DNA of 64,000 nucleotides from Anodontia alba (GCA_964016985.1 OZ024826.1:70877768-70941767); one strand, 5' to 3'. Shown: positions 45,777-58,155, counted from the first letter of the stretch. Notes: generated from the sequence alone by a model not told the origin. Translations and numbers: made by a program.

Positions 45777-45985
45777 TTAAAGGCTCCATATTCCTCATAA
45801 ATGGATATTTTTTATTCAAGAAAGGTTTAATAAATTGATATTTGGTATTAACATATCATAAAATGTGGCACCTGACAGCCTGTAAAATTTCAATTAGTCT
45901 CCTGTTTTTGAACTGGATCAAAAATGAAATGATTTTTTTTTTATCATATCTCTGAATGAATGTTGGCAACATTAATTAGGAGATA

Positions 45986-47334
45986 CGAGGGATGTTCGAA
46001 ATGAATTGCTTATTTCTATCTGGAGACTTCAAATTTCAAGTTAGCCCAAAAGTACTCATTTCATGCCCTCGAAGTACTTTTCGTGGCTAGAAATGCAAAG
46101 TTTCAGCTGATGTATCCACTTCTTGAAGGCGTCACGGTACGCTGATTTGGGCACAGTAATAAGGTACTGATGAATGGCAGATTCAAGTGCCTGTCGGGAC
46201 TGCTATTTCCGCCCAGCAAGGAATGCTTTCAATTTCGGAAACAAAAAGAAATCACATGGGGCAAGGTCTGGGGAATATGGGGGTGAGGCAAAACACTTAC
46301 TTTTTCTTTCTTCAAAAACGCCGTAACTATTGTGGAGGTATGAGCTGGGGCATTGTCATGTAGAAGACGGACATGTTTAAAACCAGTGGCAGGGCGTCGT
46401 TTCTGATAATACTTTTTCAGTTTCTTCAGTACTATGTCTTTTTAGTACTTTCCGGTGATGCTTTTGCCCTTTTTCACTGGCACTTTTATTGTGACTCCTT
46501 CACCAGAGAAGAAGATTGCATACAAAACCTTCTTTGTACTCAAAGAACGTTTGGCAATTATTGGGCGTTTGCTGTGTTTAGTGGCCCAGATCTTATTGCT
46601 AACCTTTCTGACGGGCTCAAAATAATGGACCCAGGTTTCATCACCTGTGACGACATTGGCAAACTGCTTTTTGTCATATTTTGGAATCATTTGAAGCAGC
46701 TTTTTGGCCACTTTAACCTGTTGCCTCTTTTGCTCGTCAGTCAACAGATGTGGCACCCATCTAGCAGAAATCTTTCTGACTTTCAAATGCTTCTTCAAAA
46801 TAAGGTGAACCGTTGATAGTGATATGCCTACCTTTCGTGCAATATCACGAACTGTAAATCTAGCATCTCCTTCAATGATTTCCTTTATTTTGGAAACGAT
46901 TTCTTTACGAGATGCAGATTTTGGCCTACCTGATTTCGGTGCATTTTAGATGGACTCTACACCAGACTCAAATTTCTTTTTCCACCGCCGAACTGTGTCA
47001 TAAGACACACAAGAAGGTCCAAAAGCAGTAGAAATTTCAGTCATCAGCTTCTTCAAAGAACAACCAAGTTTTGAGCGAGCTTTGATGTAAGCCTGTATTT
47101 CATCTTTTTTGACGACGCTTCTACCAACCATTTTTACTGCAGTGGTCAATGACTGCGTGTATTCAAATGGCAAATTTTATGTCTTACACTTAGTCTAACA
47201 TGTACATTTATACACCATTGTGTAGATATTGAATAGCCCTATACAGGTATGTATTGGTTTTTATCGTGCCCCACGTGGATATCGAGCTAGACGACAATAA
47301 GCAATTCATTTCGAACATCCCTCGTATGATAAAA
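45986..47334 (-). mobile_element. Mariner-type transposon 1 in left arm of the TTAA element
   Basis: The ends CGAGGGATGTTCGAAATGAA (45986) and its complement (47334) pair for about 29 bp, flanked by TA (45984-45985, 47335-47336). 1349 bp is the usual mariner length. It encodes one broken transposase on the - strand. Confidence 0.93.
46010..47131 (-). pseudogene. Mariner transposase (DD34D), broken
   Basis: The N-terminal helix-turn-helix begins MVGRSVVKKDEIQAYI (from 47131) and includes VSYDTVRRWKKKFESG. Later come ARWVPHLLTDEQK, VVTGDETWVHYFEP (first Asp, about 46640), LLHDNAPAHTS (second Asp, about 46360) and, in a shifted frame, the PPYSPD..PCD region (third Asp). The second and third Asp are 34 residues apart, the mariner spacing. 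Defects: TAA at 46946, TAA at 46442, a one-base loss near 46285 and a TAG near 46205. It cannot make a working enzyme. Confidence 0.92.
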
Positions 47335-48590
47335 AAAATCATTTCATTTCAAGAATGAAAGACTAACTGAAATTTTACAGGCTGTCAGGTGCCACATTTA
47401 TGATTGTCTTAATCACACCTGGTAATCTCGTAAGGGTAGCTGCTGGTTATGCACTCAAGATCCTTACGCGAACTTCCGGCCATGACTTACGAGACATCCA
47501 AATGTCAACAAATGGGTAAGTTCTCCTGATTTATTTATTTTTCGTCGATTTCATAGACATATTTTGAAAAATTGGACAATGCTATTCCCAGCAACTTTCA
47601 TTTCTACATCGAAAAAGATAGGTGTGGGCTTGGAAAAACAAGCGGCTATTTTTTTTTTTTATTTCAATTTCACCTGGAGATGGGTAGTCCGGTATTCCTG
47701 TTTTGACTTCATTTCAGGTGCAATATGAAGGTATTTTCAGCTATCTGGACTATGAAATATGTATGTAACATATCAAATAAGACGCACTGCAACCTACGGC
47801 TACGTTGAAATACATAAGATGCTAAATTTCCCAAGCATTTGTTCTGGGGTCTGAAATTTTTGTGCCGAATATGACTTACGAGGCCGACTACCCCTTACGG
47901 GGGCATTAACCCTTACGGGGACAAGAAAGCCAACTGTCAAGTGTCTGATTACAAGCCTGATTATCCCTTTAATATGGGAACACTAGTCATTATCAGAATG
48001 CCCCACATTTAAATACATGCGGATTTTAGACCAAACCAGTTTCAAAATATTCCATTTACATAATTATAAACAATCAAACACCATGAAAGGTTTTGCCAAT
48101 GAGACAGCATGTATCAATAGGAGTTTGATATGCCACGTTTGCATATATTTGAAGCTCTCAATTGAGCAAAATCATATAATCATATAAAAGTTTCATTATA
48201 TTGCCGTAAAAATCGCTTTGTGATGTATAGGCTTTCTTGTCCCCGTAAGGGTTAATGTTCCCCTAAGGGGTAGTCTGCCTTGTAAGTCATATTCAGCACA
48301 AATATTTCAGTCCCCGGAACAAATGCTTGGGGAAATTAAGCATCTTATGTATTTCAAAGTGGACGTGGGTTGCAGTACTTCCTATCTGATATGTTAAATA
48401 AGTATTTCATAGCCCAGATAGCTGAAAATACCTTCATTTTGCACTGGTAAAAAAGTCAAAACAGGAATATTGTACGACTCTTCTCTGGGTGAAAATTGAA
48501 ATAAAAATTAGCCGCTTGTTTTTGTAAGCCCACACCTATCTTTTCCGACACAGAAATGAAAGTTGTTGGGAATAGCATTGTCCGATTTTT

Positions 48591-50925
48591 AGCTCACCTG
48601 AGCAAAAGCTCAGGGTGAGCTATTGTCATCACCCTCTGTCCGTCGTCGTCCGTCGTTCGTCGTCCATCGTCCGTCGTTCGTCGTCAACAATTAGTTTGTT
48701 AACACTCTAGAGGTCACAGTTTTGACCCAATCTTGATGAAACTTGCTCAGAATGTTTGCCGCTATGAAATCTAGGTCAAGTTCGATACTGGGTTACTTGG
48801 GGTCAAAAACTAGGTCACCAGGTCAAATCAAAGGAAAAACTTGTTAACACTCTAGAGGTCATAATTTTGACCTAATCTTGATGAAACTTGCTCAAAATAT
48901 TTGCCTCTATTAATTCTAGGTCAATTTCGAAACTGGGTCACTTGGGGTCTAAAACTAGGTCACTCAGCCAGATCAGCAGAAAACCTTGTTAACACTCTAG
49001 TGGTCACATTTTTGAAGCAATCATCATGAATCTTGCTCAATATGTTTGTCTTGATGATTTCTAGGTCAAATTCAAAACTGGGTTACTTGGGGTCAAAAAC
49101 TAGGTCACCGGGCCAAATCAGCAGAACACTTTGTTAACACTCTAGCGGTCACATTTTTGAAGCAATCATCATGAATCTTGCTCAAAATGTTTGTCTTGAT
49201 GATTTCTAGGTCAAATTTGAAACTGGGTCACATGGAATCAAAAACTAGGTCACCGGGCCAAATCAGCAGAAAACCTTGTTAACACTCTAGCGGTCACATT
49301 TTTCAAGCAATCATCATGAATCTTGCTCAAAATGTTTGTCTTGATGATTTCTAGGTCAGATTTGAAACTGGGTCACGTGGGGTCTAAAACTAGGTCACCA
49401 GGCCAAACCAGCAGAAAACCTTGTTAACACTCTAGCGGTCACACTTTTGAAGCAGTAATCATGAATCTTGCTCAAAATGTTTGTCTTGATGAGTTCTAGG
49501 TCAAGTTTGAAACTGGGTCACGTGGAGTCAAAAACTAGGTCACCGGGCCAAATCAGCAGAAAACCTTGTTTACACTCTAGCGGTCACATTTTTGAAGCAA
49601 TCATCATGAATCTTGCTCAAAATGTTTGTCTTGATGATTTCTAGGTCAAGTTCGAAACTGGAACACCTGGGGTCAAAAACTAGGTCACCTGGCCAAATCA
49701 GCGTAAAATCTTGTTATCACTCTAGTGGTCACATTTTTCAAGCAATCATCATGAATCTTGCTCAAAATGTTTGTCTTGATGAGTTCTAGGTCAAGTTTGA
49801 AACTGGGTCACTTGGGGTCAAAAACTAGGTCACCTGGCCAAATCAGCAGAAAACCTTGTTAACACTCTAGCGGTCACATTTTTGAAGCAGTCATCATGAA
49901 TCTTGCTCAAAATGTTTGTCTTGATGATTTCTAGGTCAAGTTCCAAATTGGATCACCTGGGTTCAAAAACTAGGTCACCTGGCCAAATCAGCAGAAAACC
50001 TTGTTATCACTCTAGCTGTCAAATTTTTGAATCATCATGAATCTTGCTCAAAATGTTTGTCTTGATGATTTTTAGGTCAAGTTTGAAACTGGGTCGCTTG
50101 GGGTCAAAAACTAGGTCACTGGGCCAAATCAGCAGAAAACTTTGTTAACACCTAGCGGTCACATTTTTTAAGCAATCATCATGAATCTTGCTCAAAATGT
50201 TTGTCTTGATGATTTATAGGTCAGGTTCGAAACTGGGTCACCTGGGGTCAAAACTAGGTCACCTGGCCAGATCAGTGGAAAACCTTGTTAACACTCTAGT
50301 GGTCATATTTTTCAAGCAATCATCATGAATTTTGCTCAACATGTTTGTCTTGGTGATTTTTAGGTCTAGTTTGAAACTGGGTCAGTTGATATCAGAAACT
50401 AGTTCACCTGGCCAAATCAAAGGAAAACCTTGTTGATGCTCTAGAGGTCACATTTTTGAAGTGATCATCATGAATCTTGCTCAAAATGTTTGTCTTGATG
50501 ATTTCAAGGTGATGTATATTTTTCTGTCCAGTGACTTTCTTAAGTTTTTCCATTTAGGTCAGTTTCTCAGTAATTATTGGTCCTACAGAGTGATATTTGG
50601 TACTTGTGAAGTGTTTGTGTTTAGGTCAGTTTCTCAGTAACTATTGTTCCTACAGCCAGTGATACTTAGTACATGCATACATCTTAGCATGGCCTCTTGA
50701 GTGCAGACATCCATATTTGACCTTGACCTTTATTTCACAGTCCATTAGACATGCTACATTGTCTTACTTGTTAATATAATCATTTTGAACTTTGATCTGA
50801 ATGTTTGCCTTGATCAGTTCTAGATCAGGTTCTCAAAGTGCTATGTTGTTCAGGTGAGCATTACAGGGCCATCATTGCTGTGTTGCTCAGGTGAGCATTA
50901 CAGGGCCATCATGGCCCTCTTGTTT
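48591..50925 (+). mobile_element. Tandem-core element with hairpin ends in right arm of TTAA element
   Basis: The 5' hairpin AGCTCACCTGAGCAAAAGCT closed by GGTGAGCT is followed by GTCCGTCGTCGTCCGTCG. About twelve ~145-bp units (AACACTCTAGCGGTCACATT; AATCATCATGAATCTTGCTC; AAAATGTTTGTCTTGATGAT; AAACTAGGTCACCTGGCCAA) follow, and the 3' hairpin GGGCCATCATGGCCC then CTCTTGTTT. The left arm of the TTAA element gives the empty site, CCAATTTTTCAAAATATG (complement, about 47560-47580). No target duplication beyond Ts. No protein. Confidence 0.88.
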
Positions 50926-51149
50926 AAAAAATGTCTATGAAATTTACTAAAAATCAATAAATCAGGAGAATTTATCCATTGTTGACATTTGGATGTCCTG
51001 TAAGTCATGGCCGGAAGTTCGCGTAAGGATTTTGAGTGCATAATTAGCGGCTACCCCTTACGAGATTACCAGGTGTGTTAATACAATAAATCAATTTAAC
51101 TTTTCTTGGATATTAAAATGTCTATTTTTGAGGAATATGGAGCCTTTAA

Positions 51150-51922
51150 TGATCTTAACTTACTTTTCACTCTTGGCTGAACAATGTTTAGTCTACCAAA
51201 TTGCTTAAATCGTTCGGCTCCACTGCACAAAATGGAGGACAGAGCAAAAAATAATCTCCTCCGTAACCACTTGGTGGATTTCAACCAAACTTGATAGGAT
51301 TGTTCCTAGGGAAGTTCCCTACAATAATTGCCCGTCCCCTACAATAATTGCATAAACCCTTCTACCTTGGTGCACAAAATGGTAGCCACAGCCAAAGATA
51401 TAAAAAACCTCAAACAGCATCTCCTCCATAACCTCTTGGCCAATTTCAACCAAACTTGTTCCTTGGGAGGTCCTCTACTAAAATTGCTCTAATCATTTGG
51501 CTCCACTGCACAAAATGGCAGCCAGGGCTAAAAATAGAAAAAAAACTTCAAACAACATTACCTCCATAACCACTTGAAGGATTTCAGCCAAACTTGATAG
51601 GCTGTTCCATGGGAGATCCTCTACCAAAATTGCTCAAACTGTTCCACTTCACTGCACAAAGTGGCTGCCAGAGCTAAAAATAGAAAAAAAAAACAAGAAA
51701 AAAACAACAACTTCAAGCAACATCTCCTCCGTAACCACTGGGCAGATTTCAACAAACTTGATAGGATAGTTTTTTAGGAGGTCCTCTACCAAACTTGCTC
51801 AAACTGTTCTGCTCTGCTGAACAAAATGGCCACCAATGGCATTTAAATATGATTATCAAGTCTTGCACTTTAAGCAGATATTCTCAGATGAGCGATTTCA
51901 GAGGCTGTGGCCTCTTGTTTAA
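51150..51922 (+). repeat. Right part of the split tandem-core element, second core type
   Basis: One half-unit of the ~190-bp core (TTCACTCTTGGCTGAACAAT) is followed by about five ~125-bp units of another core (CTCCTCCGTAACCACTTG; TTTCAACCAAACTTGATAGG; CACTGCACAAAATGGC). The element ends GATGAGCGATTTCAGAGGCTGTGGCCTCTTG at 51922. The 3' hairpin here is AGAGGC-TGTG-GCCTCT, a different stem in the same place as in the other elements. Confidence 0.8.
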
Positions 51923-52045
51923 AGTTACTGGAAAAACTTGCAGTAAAATATTTACTTATTAAGGGCACACTTTGAAGAAAGGTCAGAGGATTTCATGATG
52001 GGAGTATTTAACAATGCTTATGCATAATTTTTTCCCTGATTTTTA

Positions 52046-54476
52046 TGCCCCAGCTTTAAAAAAGTGGGGGGCATATTGCTTCTAGCTTGTCCATTCGTTC
52101 GTTTGTTACTTTAGTTCGTTCGTTCATTCATTTGTCACGTTTTCTTGTGCATAGCATAACTTCAGAACCATGTATGCTAATGTTTTGAAATTTCATATAT
52201 GGATTCCTCATGAAAAAATAGCTGACTGTTATTTTTTTCTTGTCCGAATTATCCCCAATTTTAGAGTTATTTCCCTTTTAATAAAATAACATTGAAATCC
52301 TTGTTAGCAAGATATCTCAAAAAGTATTTTAGCTGGAGCCTTGATATTTGGTATACTGATTGAGGAGGAGATCACCTGATTAAATTTTTAGGGTCCTTTG
52401 CAATTTTTTGGCATTTAATGTTGTTGCTTTCTTGTGCATAGCATGAGTTTAGAATCATGAATGCTAATGTTTTGATATTTCATATATGGATTCCTCATGA
52501 AAAAATTAGTGACCCGTATTTTTTTCTTATCCAAATTAACTCCCCATTTTAGAGTTATTTCCCTTTTAATAAAATAACATTGAAATCCGGTTAGCAAGAT
52601 ATCTCAAAAAGTATTGGAGCTAGAGCCTTGATATTTAGTAAACTGATTGGGACTGAGGAGTAGATCACCTGATTGAATTTTCAACCAATTAAACTAGAGC
52701 AAGTAGAGAAATGTCATACCTTGGATATTAGTTCCATGTGACACGAAGAGTGACCTCAAAATATATGTAGGTCAGTGTGATTTATATTTCTTGGACCAGT
52801 GATGATGCTTTATAATTCGAAGACTATTCGATAGAGAAATGTCATACCTTAGATATTAGTTCCATGTGACACAAAGAGTGACCTCAATATATATGTAGGT
52901 CAGTGTGACCCATATTTCATGAATCATGAATGCTAATGTTTTGATATTTCATATATGGATTCCTCATGAAAAAATTAGTGACCCGTATTTATTTCTTATC
53001 CAAATTAACTCCCCATTTTAGAGTTATTTCCCTTTTAATAAAATAACATTGAAATCCCGTTAGCAAGATATCTCAAAAAGTATTGGAGCTAGAGCCTTGA
53101 TATTTAGTAAACTGATTGGGACTGAGGAGTAGATCACCTGATTGAATTTTCAACCAATTAAACTAGAGCAAGTAGAGAAATGTCATACCTTGGATATTAG
53201 TTCCATGTGACACGAAGAGTGACCTCAAAATATATGTAGGTCAGTGTGATTTATATTTCTTGGACCAGTGATGATGCTTTATAATTCGAAGACTATTCGA
53301 TAGAGAAATGTCATACCTTAGATATTAGTTCCATGTGACACAAAGAGTGACCTCAATATATATGTAGGTCAGTGTGACCCATATTTCATGGTCCAGTGAT
53401 AAAGCCTTATATCTTGATGACTATTTGATGGAGAAATGTCATACCTTGGATATTAGTTCTATGTGACACGAAGAATGACCTCAAAATATAATTAGGTCAG
53501 TGTGATCTATATTTCATGGTCCAGTGATTATTCCTCATATCTCGAAGACTATTTGATAGAAAAATGTCGTACCTTGGATATTAGTTTCATATGACACCAA
53601 GAGTGACCTCAATGTATATGTAGGTCAATTTGACCTGTATTTCATGGTCCAGTGATTATGCCGTATATCTCGAAGACTATTTGATAGAGAAATGTTATAC
53701 CTTGGCTATTTGTTCCATGTGACACGAAGAGTGACTCAAAAATATGCGATGTCAATGTGACCTATATTTCATGGACCAATGATTATGCCTATAACTCGAA
53801 GACTATTTGATAGAGAAATGTCATACCTTAGCTATTAGTACTATGTGACACAAAGAGTGATCCAATAAATATGTAGGTCAGTGTGACCCATATTTCATGG
53901 TCCAGTGATTATGCCTTATATTTCGATGACTATTTGATACGAGAAATGTCATACCTTGGATATTAGTTCATGTGACACGAAGGCTGCTCAAAATATAAGC
54001 ATGTCAGTGTAACCTATATTTCATGGTTCAGTGATTTTTCCATATATTTCGAAGATTTGATGGATAAATATCATACCATGAATATCAGTTCCATGTGACA
54101 CTAAGAGTAACCTAAAAATATATGTAGGTCATTGTGACTTACATTTCACAGTCCAGTGATTTTATCTGTCAAAGAGGTATTGGCAGTTTGTACAAAAGGT
54201 TCTACACTATTGAACGAGATGGCCACCATGCCCATTATGGTAAAAAATACTTAAGAATCTTCTTCTCCAGCACCAAGAAAGCTTTGAGGCTGAATCTTGG
54301 TACATAGCATCGGGGACACAAGGTCTACCAAGATTTTACAAATGATGATCCTAGGATGACCTTTGACCTTTTTATGGCATCGTCAAATTTCTGTCATAGT
54401 TGCTTTTGCAATACTGGAAGAATGTTGCATGGCTGTTTTACTCAGGAGAGTTAATCGTGGCCTATGGGCCTCTTGT
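52046..54476 (+). mobile_element. ATGCCCC-type tandem-core element
   Basis: It follows a T run with ATGCCCCAGCTTTAAAAAAG closed by GGGGGGCAT (5' hairpin). It has TTGTCCATTCGTTCG, a 469-bp duplicated segment, and about nine ~150-bp units (GAGAAATGTCATACCTTGGA; TTCCATGTGACACGAAGAG; ATTTCATGGTCCAGTGATT). The 3' end is GGCCTATGGGCCTCTTGTTC, matching the other tandem-core elements although the 5' end differs. Confidence 0.78.
52451..53388 (+). repeat. Recent 469-bp tandem duplication
   Basis: The segment from AATCATGAATGCTAATGTTT (about 52452) reappears at about 52921 with only a few differences (for example CGTATTTTTTTC against CGTATTTATTTC, and TCCGGTT against TCCCGTT). It is much closer than other units, so it is recent. 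Confidence 0.85.
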
Positions 54477-54477
54477 T

Positions 54478-54823
54478 CTGCCAATGATTAGATGTGTTTT
54501 TTGTTTTTTTTGTGTCATAGTGCTAGGTAAGGGGGACATCCTGCTTAATAGATTTCTGAAAACATGTTGTGGTACTCATAAGAAGCACCTTGGAGAAATG
54601 AGAAAATTATCAGTTCTTTTCAGCTAAACAAGGCACCTTATCTAGAGGTAGGTAATACACTGGGACCTCTTTATAAGATGTATATAGACAGTTTCTGATA
54701 TATATAAGATGGTTTAAAGGTGGACCCCAAAAGTGTTTTATCAAACAAAAATGTATAGAATATATAAGAAATTGATCATTTATGGTCATTTTTCTGTATA
54801 ATCTATACATTTTTATACCTAGC
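54478..54823. other. Hairpin-MITE trace and a possible TIR; no gene
   Basis: 54550-54615 has AACATGTTGTGGTACTCATA and GAGAAATGAGAAAATTATCA, a decayed arm of the 8648/23149 hairpin family. TACACTGGGACCTCTTTATA at 54656 resembles a pogo-type end without a visible partner. Confidence 0.4.
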
Positions 54824-55255
54824 CACACCTTAGTGGCGGGTTATTATGGTTTCACATTGGCTGTCCATGTGTCCATCTGTCTGTCTGTCCATCCATCTGT
54901 ATTTTTTTTACAGATAACTTGAGTAAATGTCAATGGATTTTCATCAAACTTGGTATATACATTGATATTGTGGAAATCTGGTATGGGATTGCTAATGGGC
55001 AAATTTCCTCAAATTTTGACAGTTATCTGCCTGTGACACATCAGTATTTTAGCTTCCGGATGATATCTTGAGTAAATAGCAATGAATTTTCACAAAACTT
55101 GGTATGTGCATTGATATTGTGGAGATCTGTTTTGGATTGCTAATGGGCAAATTTTGTCAATTTTTGGCAGAGTTATCTGCCTGCAACATGTCCATACAAG
55201 GGGAGTTCATTTAATGTTGTCATTGGGGTTCTACAGGGCGCGTTATTAATCCCAT

Positions 55256-55773
55256 TCATATTTCGTTTACTTCAACCTTTGAAGTATTCTCCCTTGACGG
55301 AAACACACTTTTCAAGTCTCGCGATCCATTCTGTAAAGGCAGAGAATAGGCCTTTTTAGGTATACCCTGAAGACACTGGTAAATTGCACTACCAAGTGCA
55401 CTTCGGGATTCATAACGACAACCAGAAAGGGTTTTCTTTAGTAAAGGAAACAGGAAATAGTCGCAGGGACTAAGGTCTGGCGAATAAGGTGGATGAGAGA
55501 GCTGAACTAGCTTTTCCTCTTTCAAGAAGCCTTGGACAAGAACACAGTTGTGAGCAGGGCCTGGTCATGGATAAGACTCAGACCTCTTAAACCGGTTGCA
55601 GGTCTACATTTTTTGTAGTGTGCCTTTACTTTTGACAATACACCATTCTTATAAAATTTACCTGTGATTCTCTTGCCATTTGGTAAGGGAATTTGAACAA
55701 TGGGTCCATCGCAATTGAAAAATACCGCATACAAAACTTTTGCCGCACTTTTAATTCTTTTGGCAATGACCCC
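55256..55773 (-). pseudogene. Mariner transposase 2, C-terminal part
   Basis: The - strand reads KVLYAVFFNCDGPIVQIPLP near 55710, LSLIHDQALLTT (second Asp region, with Gln in the usual Asn position), then in another frame HPPYSPDLSPCDYFLFPLLK (third Asp). A frameshift lies near 55525. The segment from about VIAKRIKSAAK downward is all that remains on this side of the inserted array. Confidence 0.88.
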
Positions 55774-57605
55774 AGTCAGTTTCTTTCCCCGGGGGAAGAA
55801 ATGGACCGGTCCATTTCATCCCCCCCCCCCTGGTCCATTTCTTCCCCCCACAGGACTTCATTCAGCATAGGGGTAAACTAGTTATATATGTGCAATTAAT
55901 GGCAGCAAATCATTAAATATGATAATATAGATTAACTACAACAATTTATCATTACGGCAAAGCATACTGACTGGGTGGGGGAAGAAAGTGACTAGTTGGT
56001 TTCTTCCCCCCCCCCCCCCCCCACCCCACCCCCCTGAGATTTAATCCAACATAAGGCTGAACTAGCTGTATATGTGAAAAAAAATGGTGGTAAATCATAA
56101 AATAAGTTACTGTTAATAAGCAAGACGGTTTTATCATTACTGCAAATATCCCTGGCTGCTTGAGGAAGAAACTTTCTAGGTAGGGGGAAGAAACTGACTA
56201 GTTGGTTTCTTCCCCCTCCCCCTGCCCCTCCCCCTCTCTACCCACCACCCACTTGGACTTTTTTAAGCATAAGAGTGAACTAGTTATATATGTGCAATAA
56301 ATGGTGGTAAATTGTTACATATGATAATTTAAATAGCTAGAACAATTTATCATTACCGCAAAGCACCTTTACTGGAGGGAGGAGAAGAAACTGACTAGTT
56401 GGTTTCTCCCCTGCCCCCCCCCCCCCACCCCAACCCCCTTCCTCAACACATAATGCTGAACTAGTTAACTACATGAAATAAATGGTGGTAAATCATAATT
56501 TAACATGAATAAGCTAGAAGGTTTTATCATTACGGCACAGAGCCCTGATTGCTTGGAGAAGAACTCACTAGGGTGGGGGAAGAAACTGACTAGTTGGTTT
56601 CTTCCCCTGCCAACCCACCCTCTTGGACTTTTTTCAGCATAAGGGTGAACTAGTTATATAAGTGCAAATGAATGGCAATAAATTGTTACATATGATAATT
56701 TAAATAGCTGGAACAATTTACCATTACCGCAAAGCACCTTGACTGGAGGGTGGGGTCGGGGGGGCTGGGGGGGATAGAAACTGACAAGTTGGTTTCTTTC
56801 CCCCACCCCCCACCCCGCTGACACTCCACCACCACCATCTCTGGGAATTTTTTCAACATAAGGCTGAACTAGTTAAATACATGAAATAAATGGTGGTTAA
56901 TCATAAAATAAGTTAATGTTAATAAGCTAGAAGGTTTAACCATTACTGCAAAGAAACAGACTAGTGTGGGGGAAGAAACTGACTAGTTGGTTTCTTCCCC
57001 CCACCCCCACCCCACCCACCATCTTGGACTTTTTTTCAGCATAAGGGTGAACTAGTTATATATGTGCAAATGAATGGCAGTAAATTGTTAAATATGAAAA
57101 TATAAATAGCTGGAACAATTTATCATTACCGCAAAGCATCTTGACTGGAGGGTAGTGGGGGGGGGGGGGGGGGGGGGGGGGGGGTGGGGGGAAGAAACTG
57201 ACTAGTTGATTTCTTCCCCCCCACCCCCTACCTCTGGAAATTTTTTCAACATAAGGCTGAACTACTTAAATACATGAAATAAATGGTGGTAAATCATAAA
57301 ATAATGTTGATAAGTTAGAAGGTTTATCATTACGGCAAAGAACCCTGATCGCTTGGGAACAATGCACTAGGGTGGGGGAAGAAACTGACTAGTTGGTTTC
57401 TTTCCCCCCCCACCCTCCGACCCACTCTCTTAGTCTTTTTTTCAGCATAATGGTGAACTAGTTATATATGTGCAATAAATGGTGGTAAATTGTTATATAT
57501 GCTGATCTAAATAGCTAGAACAATTTATCACTGCCGCAAAGCATCTTGACTGGAGTGCGTGTGTGTGTGGGACGGGCGTGGGGGGGGGGGGGAAGAAACT
57601 GACTA

Positions 57606-58155
57606 CTGTCCTTTCAACATCTTTCGGAAAGATGTTTTTTGTCTGGTGTTTTATTTAAATGAAAATATTTTGTTCTGATTGACCATATCTTATCAGAAAC
57701 CATTTGTCTTTTCTGTTTCTGTGTTCTGTTTTTACAGTAAAATTAAATTTACGGCCAAAAATTGGTCTGACCTTTGCAATTTCTATAATAAAGCGATTTT
57801 TGGATTTTTTGTTTAAGAAAGTATTTTTTATTTTTCTTTGCTGAATTTTAATTATTGATGTTTCACAACAACATTGTGAAAATTTCAGAAAAAAATGAAC
57901 AAGTGGAACTTGTTGAAAATCTACCTCCAAGGTACCTACCTTACAGATTTCTGCATAATTTGCATTCATTTTAACTAAGGGAAAAAGTGAAAATATTTCA
58001 TTTTTTAAAAACCAATGACTAGAATAAAATTTCTTGTGCATATGTAGTTACGACAAATGGTTTTGCATTAAATCATGACAGAAGTTTGCGAACTTACTTC
58101 TTCTGCGTAAATCGCAAAGCAAAAAACGACTTTCTGAAAGATGTCGAAAGCACAG
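57606..58155. mobile_element. 550-bp TA-flanked MITE inside the palindrome array
   Basis: Ends CTGTCCTTTCAACATCTTTC and the complement GAAAGATGTCGAAAGCACAG, flanked by TA (57604-57605 and 58156-58157). Removing it restores GACTAGTTGG of the array palindrome. A 128-codon open frame on the - strand has no recognised domain. Confidence 0.82.

Larger units (their letters stand above)
45781..51145. mobile_element. TTAA-flanked fold-back element, invaded twice
   Basis: Ends are AGGCTCCATATTCCTCA (45781) and its complement (51145), flanked by TTAA at 45777-45780 and 51146-51149. Removal restores an array unit (GACTATTAATGATCTT). The arms run inward to a centre near 48090: CTTACGCGAACTTCCGGCCA is at about 47463 and inverted near 51005, and CCCTTACGGGGACAAGAAAG near 47910 is inverted near 48235. 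Net of insertions it is about 1.7 kb and almost fully palindromic. TTAA and short ends fit piggyBac or Kolobok non-autonomous elements. Confidence 0.85.

Noticed and set aside
46373..46816. A 147-residue + strand protein
   Set aside because: It is the complement of the mariner 1 transposase, whose motifs are clear on the - strand.
48591..50925. CRISPR-like repeat array
   Set aside because: Units of ~145 bp are contiguous without unique spacers, the genome is animal, and terminal hairpins mark a mobile element.
57655..58041. A 128-residue - strand protein
   Set aside because: It lies wholly inside a 550-bp MITE, has no recognisable domain, and AT-rich DNA of this length can be open by chance.
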